Part shown: piece by piece, positions 47,179 to 54,494 of the stretch
How the letters are laid out: every line of letters starts with the position of its first letter
Position numbering within the stretch: position 1 is the first letter of the stretch
NCBI GenBank assembly: GCA_027064525.1
Contig: JAMOPJ010000045.1
Span: forward strand, 22,262-86,261
Length of the DNA stretch: 64,000 nt
Direction: 5' to 3'
Origin: Archaeoglobaceae archaeon
GTDB lineage: Archaea > Halobacteriota > Archaeoglobi > Archaeoglobales > Archaeoglobaceae
Made by a program: the position numbers and the translations under genes
Notes under the pieces: model-generated
The model's database searches: none
Told to the model about the DNA's origin: nothing
Seen by the model: the letters and a program-made list of their open reading frames with translations, nothing else

Positions 47179-48993
47179 TCACTTCCTCCTCTTGAGCATG
47201 TAGCCTATCGCTGTAAGTAGAATTACGGCGAAAATTCCTCCGAACAGTGCGAAGTTCGGCTTGGCTGGTGTGACCTCTATAACCATCTTGGTCGGCTCGC
47301 TGATCGCCCAATCTCCTTCGGGATCCTTATACTTCACCTCCAAGTTGAGCCCGTATCTCTTCGGAGTTGCGTCCTTGTCCGCCTTTATCTTGAAGCTTAT
47401 CTCTTTAGTTTCGCCCGGCTTGAGCGTTCCGATGTATGCTGTGTCGTCGGTGGAAGTAAACGGATCGACTACGGTTATCCTTGCAGTAGCTTCTCTTATC
47501 GTGAAGTTGCCCAAGTTCTTGATCTTGACAGTTACGACCTTCTCCTCTCCTTGGGCTATCGTCGGGATGCCTATGACCTCGAACTGAAGCTTAGGATTCA
47601 CCTTTATTCCGATCCTTATGGGGTCGCTTTCGGTCCACTCGTTCAAGCTCTTGTATTTGATGGTCAGCGTTGCTGGATAGATCACAGCCACGGCATCTTT
47701 CAAAGCCTCTACCTTGAATGTAGCCTCATACACCTTGCCCGGCTCGACGTTGCCCAAGTAGTATTCAGAGCTCAGCGTGGAGAGGGGAAGACTTACCTTT
47801 AAAATCGCACTCGCTTCCTTCAGAGGTTTGTTTATCGTAAGCTTAACGACGACATCACCACTGCTGCCCACGTAAACCCTGCTCTCCACATCCTTAATTT
47901 CAATCTTAGGCGGTGGTGAGACGTAAACTCCAAACGGGACGGGCTTCGATTCGACGACATTCCCGTATTCGTCCAAATAAACGGCTTTAACTTCGAACGT
48001 GTAGTTTCCACCGTCGCTGACATCTATCTTAACGGGAAACGTCGCCTTGGCGATTTTGCCCGGCTCCAAATCTCCCACGAATATGGCGTTCGTCGATGAG
48101 AGCATGCTGATCGGTTGAGAAGGCGTGCCTGCCATGGTTGAAGGCATCGACATGGCCGTTGGCATCATAGCCGGCATCATCGTCGGAGGCATCTGTCCGG
48201 TCATCGTCGGGGGCATGGTCGTTAAAGAGGGAGTCGCCTTAACCGAAAAGCCGTTAGGAGTGATGAGAACCAAGAAAGCGTTCTTGCCCGTCTTCTCTCC
48301 GATGTTCTTCACCTCAACCGTCACGAGCCCCTTTCCCTTAGCTTCGAAGTTCTCAGTTCTGACGCTCACGATCTGAAGCCTGACATCCTCCTTATCGACG
48401 AATACCTTTATCGGTATCTCGATCTCCTTGTGATCGTAATCGATCCAGAGCTCGTCGAGATATTGAGATACCTCATACTTTGTGACCGTCCCGTATTGGC
48501 TGGAATTTCCTGAAAGGTTATAAACGGTAGGGATGGAGAACTGCTGAACGCCAAAATCGACATCGACATCATTTATTATATCGTATTTAACTTTGAGCTT
48601 CAGCTCGTATTCTCCGGCTTTGGCGGAATCCTTGACTTTGACTACGAACTTCAGCTGAATTGGATTCATTGGCAACATCGCCGGGATCTTCTGAACCGGT
48701 GTCTTGACCTCTATGAAGTCATTTCCTTCCAACTCAAAGGAGACGTTGTATGCCGTGAACAACATGTTTTCCCTTCCTTTGAAGAACATCGCCTGCTCGG
48801 TATTGTCGTATATTATCCTCTCCTGCTTCGCCGGGTTGTATGCGATGAGCGTTATCACGTTCGTTCCCTTGCTGAGATGATTAGTTCCGGCAATCGTGAC
48901 GGTTACACTTGGCTTTTCTTTGATGTATAGTCCCTGAGCACTTTCAATTGCCATCAGCATGATAACCAGAGCTAAAACGAACCTGAGCTTCAC
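47179..48993 (-). CDS. Exported COG1361-type S-layer-domain protein
   Basis: 604 aa. Signal peptide (1-21); then at least three Ig/CARDB-like beta domains with the pattern VTVEVKNIGEKTGKNAFLVL, VTVKIKNLGNFTIREATARI and LGNVEPGKVYEATFKV; a Met/Pro/Thr-rich linker (about 255-295); and a C-terminal helix with KRRK. Anchored outside the cell. Genes of this kind often precede HAE3 pumps in archaea and may act as their external adaptor (inference). First gene of the pump operon. Confidence 0.85.
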   Translation of the reverse strand: MKLRFVLALVIMLMAIESAQGLYIKEKPSVTVTIAGTNHLSKGTNVITLIAYNPAKQERIIYDNTEQAMFFKGRENMLFTAYNVSFELEGNDFIEVKTPVQKIPAMLPMNPIQLKFVVKVKDSAKAGEYELKLKVKYDIINDVDVDFGVQQFSIPTVYNLSGNSSQYGTVTKYEVSQYLDELWIDYDHKEIEIPIKVFVDKEDVRLQIVSVRTENFEAKGKGLVTVEVKNIGEKTGKNAFLVLITPNGFSVKATPSLTTMPPTMTGQMPPTMMPAMMPTAMSMPSTMAGTPSQPISMLSSTNAIFVGDLEPGKIAKATFPVKIDVSDGGNYTFEVKAVYLDEYGNVVESKPVPFGVYVSPPPKIEIKDVESRVYVGSSGDVVVKLTINKPLKEASAILKVSLPLSTLSSEYYLGNVEPGKVYEATFKVEALKDAVAVIYPATLTIKYKSLNEWTESDPIRIGIKVNPKLQFEVIGIPTIAQGEEKVVTVKIKNLGNFTIREATARITVVDPFTSTDDTAYIGTLKPGETKEISFKIKADKDATPKRYGLNLEVKYKDPEGDWAISEPTKMVIEVTPAKPNFALFGGIFAVILLTAIGYMLKRRK

Positions 48994-49015
48994 GATTTCA
49001 TCCCCCTATACTGTC

Positions 49016-49029
49016 GTAGTTGCAACTAC
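49016..49029. promoter_or_regulatory. Perfect 14-bp palindrome between pump operon and TrmB gene
   Basis: GTAGTTGCAACTAC lies 22 bp upstream of the pump-operon ATG and 6 bp before the TATA box TGTATAAATAC (49035-49045) of the trmB-family gene. A single operator could block or activate both divergent units. TrmB is the obvious candidate binder (inference). Confidence 0.7.
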
Positions 49030-49034
49030 AAAAA

Positions 49035-49045
49035 TGTATAAATAC
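49035..49045 (+). promoter_or_regulatory. TATA box of the TrmB-family gene
   Basis: TGTATAAATAC matches the archaeal TATA consensus; the ATG is at 49067, about 27 bp further, implying a near-leaderless transcript. The A-run before it fits a BRE. Confidence 0.65.
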
Positions 49046-49066
49046 TTTACGAGAGTTCTGTTTTCG

Positions 49067-49753
49067 ATGAAGAAAATGATCGAAGCTCTCAAGACGTTCG
49101 GCCTCTCGGAATACGAGGCGAAGGTTCTCTTGGCTCTCATAGCAAAGGGCGAGCTAACAGCAAAAGAGGTAGCAGAGTTCAGTGGAGTTCCGAGGACTTC
49201 GGTTTACGATGTCATAAAATCTCTGATGAGTAAGGGTCTCGTTGAGGCCTATGGAAAGCCGATGAAGTTCAAGGCATTGAACTCTGACGATTTAATGAGG
49301 ATATTCTCAAGGAAAGTCGAAGAGAATCTCAGATATCTCAGAGAGGAGCTGCCGACCATCGAGAAAGCTAAAACAGAAGAAATAAAGATTTACAGAGGAG
49401 ATGCCGCCATAGACAAGATTGCTGAACTTATATTGAATTCCGAGGAGGTCGTAATTGCGGCATCTTTCATTCCTGAGGAGATAATCTCGATTTTAAAGCG
49501 GAGTAAAGCTAAAACCATAGTCTGTGCTGTTAACGTCGATGATCTGAAAAATTTTGCATCCCAAGTCTATAGGGTTCGGTTCAAGACCAAGTCCAAACAC
49601 GGGCTGATACTCGTAGATGGAAGGACTGTTGCGATTTTCTTCAAGAACGGGCAGACGATAGTTATAGTCGGTAGTGGAGCCGGATTCGTCGAATTCTACA
49701 GAATGTTCTTGGACTCGATCTTCAGCTCAGACATAATAGAGTCATCGAAGTAG
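49067..49753 (+). CDS. TrmB-family transcriptional regulator
   Basis: 228 aa from ATG 49067. N-terminal winged HTH (about 1-85: TFGLSEYEAKVLLALIAKGE, TAKEVAEFSGVPRTSVYDVI) and a C-terminal phospholipase-D-like effector domain (about 105-228, EIKIYRGDAAIDKI, HGLILVDGRTVAIFF). Lacks the sugar-binding extension of full-length TrmB. Divergent from the RND pump operon, sharing the palindrome at 49016, so it probably controls pump expression and its own. Confidence 0.87.
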   Translation: MKKMIEALKTFGLSEYEAKVLLALIAKGELTAKEVAEFSGVPRTSVYDVIKSLMSKGLVEAYGKPMKFKALNSDDLMRIFSRKVEENLRYLREELPTIEKAKTEEIKIYRGDAAIDKIAELILNSEEVVIAASFIPEEIISILKRSKAKTIVCAVNVDDLKNFASQVYRVRFKTKSKHGLILVDGRTVAIFFKNGQTIVIVGSGAGFVEFYRMFLDSIFSSDIIESSK

Positions 49754-49815
49754 GCTATTTTATCTTCCCAATTCTTCTCTTTTAAAAAACAAAGCGGTAA
49801 GCTATATTTAGAAGA

Positions 49816-50697
49816 ATGCTCCGGCCGGGATTTGAACCCGGGTCACCGGCTCGAAAGGCTAATTTTGAGGAAAACACATACGGATTTGTGATTAATTATC
49901 CAGAAGTTAAAGAGGAATTTAGGCAATGGCTTTTGAATCGTGTTGAGCCTGAGACTGCTAAGTATTATCTACATTATCTCGAAAAATATGCAAATGAAAA
50001 GATTGAAACTCCCATCGCTTTATACAACATACTTTTTACAGAGATTGAGGAGAAAGGAGTTAGAAGATGGTTTGCCAAAGCAATTCGAAATCTTTTGAAC
50101 TTCTATGAAGAGGTTAAAGGTGTAGATTCTGCAATTCTTGATAAGTTTAGGAAAGTTTGCAAAATTGAACAAGCAGACGTTCGAGATGTATTTATACACG
50201 ATTATGAACTTAAGAGAGCATATGAGGATTTAAAAGATGAGAAAGCAAAAATTCTGTTTAAATTGCTCGTTTACAGCGGTATTAGATTAAGACAAGCCTT
50301 AGATATGCTAAGAAACTTTGATCCTCAAAATCTCATTATCATCGAGAATAAAGGAATTGCAAGATATCCAATTCTTTCTCTATCAAAAGGCCAGAAGAAA
50401 GGATTCTTTGCATATATGCCCGCTGATTTTGCTAAGAAACTCAGAAAGATCGAGATAAGTTATTCTCATGCTAAGGATCTCATACGGCATAACAGGGTCT
50501 CCGCCAATAGTATCCGAAAGTGGCATTATAATTTCCTGATAATGCATGGAGTTCCCCCTGAGGTTGCGGACTTCATCCAGGGCAGGAGACCAGCCACAGT
50601 TGGTGCAATGCACTATCTTGCTAAGGCTAGGCAAGCTGATGAGTTCTATTCTAAGGTTATTGAATTGTTTCCTCTAAGGGAAAGAGCAAATATATAA
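49816..50697 (+). CDS. SSV-type tyrosine integrase, C-terminal fragment int(C)
   Basis: 293 codons open from the tRNA remnant, which is read antisense as LRPGFEPGSPARKA. Then a SAM-like core-binding domain (about 28-105) and the catalytic domain: Arg157 in SGIRLRQAL, RKWHYNFLIMHGVPPEVADF, GR at 256-257, HYLAKARQADEFY with Tyr278. In SSV-type elements attP lies inside int, so integration splits the gene; the N-terminal part should lie at the right end. The ATG at 49816 is probably only a chance codon and the fragment may not be translated. All listed catalytic residues are present. Confidence 0.88.
   Translation: MLRPGFEPGSPARKANFEENTYGFVINYPEVKEEFRQWLLNRVEPETAKYYLHYLEKYANEKIETPIALYNILFTEIEEKGVRRWFAKAIRNLLNFYEEVKGVDSAILDKFRKVCKIEQADVRDVFIHDYELKRAYEDLKDEKAKILFKLLVYSGIRLRQALDMLRNFDPQNLIIIENKGIARYPILSLSKGQKKGFFAYMPADFAKKLRKIEISYSHAKDLIRHNRVSANSIRKWHYNFLIMHGVPPEVADFIQGRRPATVGAMHYLAKARQADEFYSKVIELFPLRERANI
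49817..49859 (-). other. Attachment site: 3' part of a tRNA-Glu (UUC) gene
   Basis: The minus strand reads from GGCCTTTCGAGCC (anticodon loop CTTTCGA, anticodon TTC) through the T-arm GGGTTCAAATCCC to the acceptor strand CCGGAGCA. Homology to a tRNA stops at 49859, so the 5' half is missing. This is the copy left on the chromosome side after integration; a full tRNA-Glu is expected at the other end of the element. Confidence 0.85.
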
Positions 50698-50994
50698 GAG
50701 CGTGTGCTCGCTGGCGGAATTTTTACACTCCAGCCCGGCTAGTCAAGCCAGAGGCCATATTTTTTCTCTCATCTATTAACTCCTTCTAACAAGCATTAGG
50801 TTAATTTGGTTTAGCTAAGCAAAATCTAAATGTTTATCTGCTTAATCATCTAACAGTCCATAAATTACCATCGAAATTCACCAATTTCGATTTAGCATCT
50901 TTCTTGCTTTTAGATTTATAAAATCAATAAATAAAATCTTTCCTCTCTCTGTTGGAACCTATAATATGTTTGGTAAAAAGTTGAACACTGAACA
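50698..50994. terminator. Non-coding region with a structured, T-run-ended element
   Basis: Right after the integrase stop, CTGGC (about 50711) can pair with GCCAG (about 50750) around an inner GGC-TAGTCAA-GCC hairpin, followed by TATTTTTTCTCTC. This looks like a terminator or small structured RNA. The remaining roughly 230 bp are A/T-rich, with an AAATTCACCAATTT hairpin-like stretch near 50874 and no gene. Confidence 0.4.
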
Positions 50995-51858
50995 TTAAAC
51001 GATGAGTTGGTCAATTCCATCATCTTGCTTGCCCGAGTACCAAATGCTCTTCCAATTGTGTAATGTTGCGTTAGAAATACCCATGATACCTGCAATCTGC
51101 CGGTCGGACAATCCAAGTTCTTTACTTAAGTATTCGTAAACTTTGATAAGAGCTTTCTCTTGATTAACTAATCTCCTGATAAGCCTTCCATCTATGCTTG
51201 ATGCTATACCTTCTTCGAGCTTATTTAACTCATCATAAAGCTCATTGATAATATTCTTCTTGTAAGTTTCAGCCTTCCTTTTGTAGGCCCTCCAAAGTTC
51301 TTTAGTGGGCCTTGGAAAGTACACAGGATCTATTTCAATCTCGCCATCTTCACAGAATATTTTCAGTTTTTCAAAGCGAGTCACTCCAAATGCTCTGTTC
51401 CTTTTGACAACCCACCAATGTCCAATGGTTACCTCTTTTTCTATGTCCTTTGCAATTAAGTCCAGAATAGATTTCATCTCATTTCTGGCATGACTGTCTA
51501 TGTAGCTTATGTCTGGAACCGTGAAAACGACGAAGACATTAAGGAACCTGTAGACTTGCGTTAGCTTGGAGAATATGATATTGGTTGTCGTCTGCCATTC
51601 TCTTGCATGCAAACCTATACCTGCCTCGTCGAATACAATTGCTTGTCCTCTCTCAATATTTCTTGCAATTTCGAAGAATTCGGTTGGTTTGAATGCAACT
51701 CGATCAACGGTGAAACTCTCATCAACGGCCTCAGCCAATGCCAAAGCCGTCGAGCTTTTACCGACACCAGGATAACCAACAACCACCATTGGATAATGCT
51801 CATCTCGAATTATCAGTTTATCACGGATCAAACCAGCAATAACCTTAAGAATATCCAT
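50995..51858 (-). CDS. P-loop ATPase with C-terminal helix-turn-helix
   Basis: 287 aa. Walker A GYPGVGKSST at 28-37 and Walker B AIVFDEAGIG at 73-82, then TTNIIFSKLTQVYRFLNVFV and a sensor-like stretch VFTVPDISYIDSHARNE. The C-terminus (about 250-280) is an HTH (LSDRQIAGIMGISNATLHNW). It resembles ATPases of archaeal plasmids and viruses. Role in packaging, replication or segregation is open; the HTH suggests DNA targeting. Transcribed leftward with two small genes, opposite to the structural block. Confidence 0.75.
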   Translation of the reverse strand: MDILKVIAGLIRDKLIIRDEHYPMVVVGYPGVGKSSTALALAEAVDESFTVDRVAFKPTEFFEIARNIERGQAIVFDEAGIGLHAREWQTTTNIIFSKLTQVYRFLNVFVVFTVPDISYIDSHARNEMKSILDLIAKDIEKEVTIGHWWVVKRNRAFGVTRFEKLKIFCEDGEIEIDPVYFPRPTKELWRAYKRKAETYKKNIINELYDELNKLEEGIASSIDGRLIRRLVNQEKALIKVYEYLSKELGLSDRQIAGIMGISNATLHNWKSIWYSGKQDDGIDQLIV

Positions 51859-51867
51859 ACAATCACC

Positions 51868-52230
51868 TTAAATATTTGATTCTTTGCCTTTAACTCCTTT
51901 GGCAGGTAGTAACCCTACTCTTCTCGCAAGCTTGAGAAGAGCACCAAGCTTGGCCTCCAATTTCTGCTTATGCATTAGAGCTTTTTTAGTTGCAACTTCT
52001 ATAGGGGTTTTACCCTCCTTACTGTTGCCAAATCGTTTGTTAATTTCTTCAATTTCTTTCTCATATTTTTCATCTATATAAGGGATCATGAGTTTCTCAA
52101 AATGCTCGATAAGATTATAGTAAGCGTTCTCATCGTTTACAGCCCTAGCATAATTCATTTTCAGTAACAAGTCAAAGAGAACATCCTGAAAATCTACTTT
52201 TCTTTCTTGTTCGATGAAGACTCTACTCAC
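51868..52230 (-). CDS. Small helical hypothetical protein of the provirus
   Basis: 120 aa, mostly helical and charged, no membrane segment. Coiled-coil-like middle (EKYEKEIEEINKRFGNSKEG) and a basic end with HKQKLEAKLGALLKLARRVG. Not recognised. Lies 9 bp upstream of the ATPase gene, so the two are probably made together; it might serve as its partner (inference). Confidence 0.6.
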   Translation of the reverse strand: MSRVFIEQERKVDFQDVLFDLLLKMNYARAVNDENAYYNLIEHFEKLMIPYIDEKYEKEIEEINKRFGNSKEGKTPIEVATKKALMHKQKLEAKLGALLKLARRVGLLPAKGVKGKESNI

Positions 52231-52234
52231 AGAA

Positions 52235-52444
52235 TCACCTCAATTCTCTTTCAACGATCTTCTTAACAAACTCAAAAACAGATAATTTGGTTATAATGAG
52301 CGTATGATCGTCAATCCTCCAAAGATGAACTCTTTCACCTTCATTGGCAAAATCTTTAGGAAGGCTTATGACTTTTGTTTTCTTACGGTTAGGGCACCAA
52401 ACTAACCTGTCCCCTTCATATTTGGGGTCTAAATTCCGTTGCAT
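52235..52444 (-). CDS. Small SpoVT/AbrB-like DNA-binding protein
   Basis: 69 aa from ATG 52444 (MQRNLDPKYEGDRLV); an ATG at 52462 is also in frame. The stretch KTKVISLPKDFANEGERVHLW and the strand DHTLIITKLS follow the swapped-hairpin pattern of AbrB-like regulators, which are common in archaeal viruses. First gene of the leftward block, next to the divergent promoter region with repeated TATATAACTTC, its likely target (inference). Confidence 0.6.
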   Translation of the reverse strand: MQRNLDPKYEGDRLVWCPNRKKTKVISLPKDFANEGERVHLWRIDDHTLIITKLSVFEFVKKIVERELR

Positions 52445-52462
52445 GATTTCAACTATCAGCAT

Positions 52463-52594
52463 TGGTTATAGATTGGAGTTATATGATATATAACTTCCTA
52501 TAGGGTTCAAGAACAGTATATAACTTCAGTATCGTCTTTACATCAGCCTATTGCTATTCTTGATATAGTTTGATCGTCAGGGGGTGAGATCCAG
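52463..52594. promoter_or_regulatory. Divergent early/structural promoter region of the provirus
   Basis: Contains an imperfect palindrome AGTTATATGATATATAACT at 52477-52495 and two direct copies of TATATAACTTC (52487-52497 and 52517-52527, 30 bp apart), overlapping TATA-like DNA. GGGGGTGAG lies shortly before the GTG of the capsid-like gene. This looks like an operator between the leftward and rightward blocks. Confidence 0.6.
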
Positions 52595-52870
52595 GTGTCT
52601 AAGTTGCTTAAAGATAAGAAAGGTGCTCAAAACGTCGTTGGTGCCATAATCGCAATTGCCATACTGATGATGATCGCCTGTCTGATTATGGGGCAGTTCC
52701 AACAGCAGACTGATGCTCAGGTCGCAAATCTCAACGACACTACAGCTCAGAACACTTACACGAACATCAAGAATAGCGTATGGGGTGCTCTGAACTTAAT
52801 GGGTATGTATCCATGGGCTATGGGAGCGGCTGCAATTCTAGGAGTGGTAGCATTACTTGCAAGGAGGTAA
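52595..52870 (+). CDS. Putative major capsid protein, two-helix spindle-virus type
   Basis: 91 aa from GTG. Short basic N-terminus with KKGAQNVVG, hydrophobic helix 1 (about 14-32), a Gln/Asn/Thr-rich middle (about 33-62) and hydrophobic helix 2 (about 72-88) ending in ARR. This size and layout match the major capsid proteins of spindle-shaped archaeal viruses. The KKG-A junction followed by a helix also resembles a class III (pilin-type) signal peptide, the main alternative. First gene of the rightward block. Confidence 0.65.
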   Translation: MSKLLKDKKGAQNVVGAIIAIAILMMIACLIMGQFQQQTDAQVANLNDTTAQNTYTNIKNSVWGALNLMGMYPWAMGAAAILGVVALLARR

Positions 52871-52873
52871 AGG

Positions 52874-53188
52874 ATGTACATCGAGTTTTACATTCTTCTT
52901 TTTATTTTAAGCATAATAACATTCGTAGGAATTCTAATTTTGCGAGATGAGGGTGCAAGGTTAATATGTGCTGTACTTTCAGCCATTATGTTTGCAGCGC
53001 TTGCCTTAGCAAGCTTTGCAGTTGAGATCGTTCACGTTCTCGAGGTCAACAATACTCTGGTTGAACATACTACTGTAATTTACAGTCCTTCGCTTGCTTA
53101 TGTCTTTGTTGCTTTCTTAATTGTTTGTGTGCTAAATGGGGCTGTAATAATTTTAGGCTGGTTAAGGAGGGAAGCTGAGAATGTATGA
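52874..53188 (+). CDS. Small three-helix membrane protein
   Basis: 104 aa with three hydrophobic helices (about 2-23, 28-52, 74-96) and a Glu/Asn/Thr-rich external loop between the last two. Unknown family. GGAGGTAAAGG precedes the ATG, which is 3 bp after the capsid-like gene. Probably a virion membrane or assembly protein (inference from place). Confidence 0.65.
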   Translation: MYIEFYILLFILSIITFVGILILRDEGARLICAVLSAIMFAALALASFAVEIVHVLEVNNTLVEHTTVIYSPSLAYVFVAFLIVCVLNGAVIILGWLRREAENV

Positions 53189-53621
53189 AGAGTTAGAGCC
53201 TGTTAGAATAGAGGAGGAAAGAGGAGAGGAAGTCCCACCGCAAAAAGTAGACCTGGCATATTTGATCAGCGTTCCAATTACAGTACCATACGATCTACAG
53301 GAGAAGTATTTCCCATTCCTGGACAAAATTATACATTTAGCCAATCTGAAATCAAATGATATTCTCGATCTGCAAGATGACTACGAGATTATAAGACTTG
53401 AAGGCATCAGAATGAAAAGGAGATACGAACTAAAGAAAAGCTTGAATAGACAAGAACAAATAAGGATAAGAGCGTATACAAATGCTGCTTTAAGCTTAAG
53501 CAGAGACGGCTTTTCCGTTAAAAGGCTAACGGCTGTACACAAGCACATTACATACGAGGACGAGCATAAGAAGGTTGGAGGATTTTTGGGATTATTTAAG
53601 AGAGGTGGAGGTTATGAATGA
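53181..53621 (+). CDS. Soluble hypothetical protein of the structural block
   Basis: 146 aa, hydrophilic, acidic N-terminus (EELEPVRIEEERGEEVPPQK) and a long basic helical middle (MKRRYELKKSLNRQEQIRIR), ending Gly-rich. No membrane segment. Overlaps the genes on both sides by 8 bp. Not recognised. Confidence 0.6.
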   Translation: MYEELEPVRIEEERGEEVPPQKVDLAYLISVPITVPYDLQEKYFPFLDKIIHLANLKSNDILDLQDDYEIIRLEGIRMKRRYELKKSLNRQEQIRIRAYTNAALSLSRDGFSVKRLTAVHKHITYEDEHKKVGGFLGLFKRGGGYE

Positions 53622-54072
53622 CCTTACAGGTCTGTTCTTTCTTTGGGCCTTAGTAGCTACAGGATTCATCATTCTGATTTGGTACTGGTGCCCTTACGTA
53701 TTCAGAATAATGTTTGCTAAGAGATTAGTTTGGCTCTGCCATCCAGATGGAACTTTTGAGCCTGTTCCCGCTAAACTCGAGGGGGTTGCATATAAAACCA
53801 AGAAAAACGGAATTTTCGAGTTTGAAAAGGAAGATGTCATCCTTTTTGGCAACAAACCAAGCATAATAGTTTATTCGCCTTATTCTAGAGCAATCAGGCC
53901 TAAAGTCATTCCAGTTCTAACACAACTCAAGAAACTCGGAATAGACCGTTACGACTACCTGCAAGCCATTATCAATTCGGTTGAGATGTCTCCTGAGGAG
54001 TTTAGACAGTTTATGGACGATTTAAGAAAGAAGAGGGAGGGTGAGAAAATTGCAGTTTCCAGCAGTAGTTGA
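53614..54072 (+). CDS. Single-helix membrane protein of the structural block
   Basis: 152 aa from ATG 53614, chosen because GGTGGAGG lies 5 bp upstream; a frame from 53575 runs into the previous gene. One N-terminal helix (FFLWALVATGFIILIWYWC), then a cytoplasmic-type alpha/beta region (GTFEPVPAKLEGVAYKTKKN) and a charged helix. Unknown. Overlaps the next gene by 32 bp. Confidence 0.6.
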   Translation: MNDLTGLFFLWALVATGFIILIWYWCPYVFRIMFAKRLVWLCHPDGTFEPVPAKLEGVAYKTKKNGIFEFEKEDVILFGNKPSIIVYSPYSRAIRPKVIPVLTQLKKLGIDRYDYLQAIINSVEMSPEEFRQFMDDLRKKREGEKIAVSSSS

Positions 54073-54493
54073 AGGAGAGGAGGAAAATAAGGTTGTACAC
54101 ATATTTGACCCATATGAAGGAAAGAAGATTCTCACAGTTCCATATGAAACTTACAAATGGGTAAAGGATGTATTCTCAAACGGACTAGTGCTTACAGAAG
54201 ATCAAGTAATCAGGCCTAATGCTGTTATCAATTATCTCGAAGAATCTAATCCGATTCTTCTTGAAACTGAGATTCAGATCGAGAAAAATAAGGAAAGAAG
54301 AAGGGCCAGAAATACGCTTGCAAACATTCTGCCATGGATAAGCACGATCGCTATGTTACTCATTGTAGGTGCTATCGCCTTTGCAATCATACAGAACGCT
54401 GGAGGGAATGTGGCTCAAGCTGTTAAGAATGTCGTTCCTGGTGGTGGCGCTCCAATTAGTATTAAGCTGCTATTCTGGTTGCTAGGTGGTTAA
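54041..54493 (+). CDS. C-terminally anchored protein of the structural block
   Basis: 150 aa from GTG 54041; a TTG at 54050 with GGTGAG before it is as good a start. A soluble N-terminal part (HIFDPYEGKKILTVPYETYK) and one strong membrane helix (about 98-118, ISTIAMLLIVGAIAFAII), then a Gly-rich end with a second short hydrophobic stretch. Unknown family; place suggests a virion membrane role. Confidence 0.58.
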   Translation: MRKLQFPAVVEGEEENKVVHIFDPYEGKKILTVPYETYKWVKDVFSNGLVLTEDQVIRPNAVINYLEESNPILLETEIQIEKNKERRRARNTLANILPWISTIAMLLIVGAIAFAIIQNAGGNVAQAVKNVVPGGGAPISIKLLFWLLGG

Positions 54494-54494
54494 A

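Noticed and set aside
50700..50766. tRNA-like fold after the integrase gene
   Set aside because: An anticodon-like stem with a seven-base loop can be drawn, but there is no T-arm and no acceptor stem; a terminator or other hairpin fits better.
53575..53613. Longer N-terminus for the 53614 membrane protein
   Set aside because: The extra 13 codons lie in the preceding gene, and the ribosome-binding site GGTGGAGG fits the ATG at 53614.
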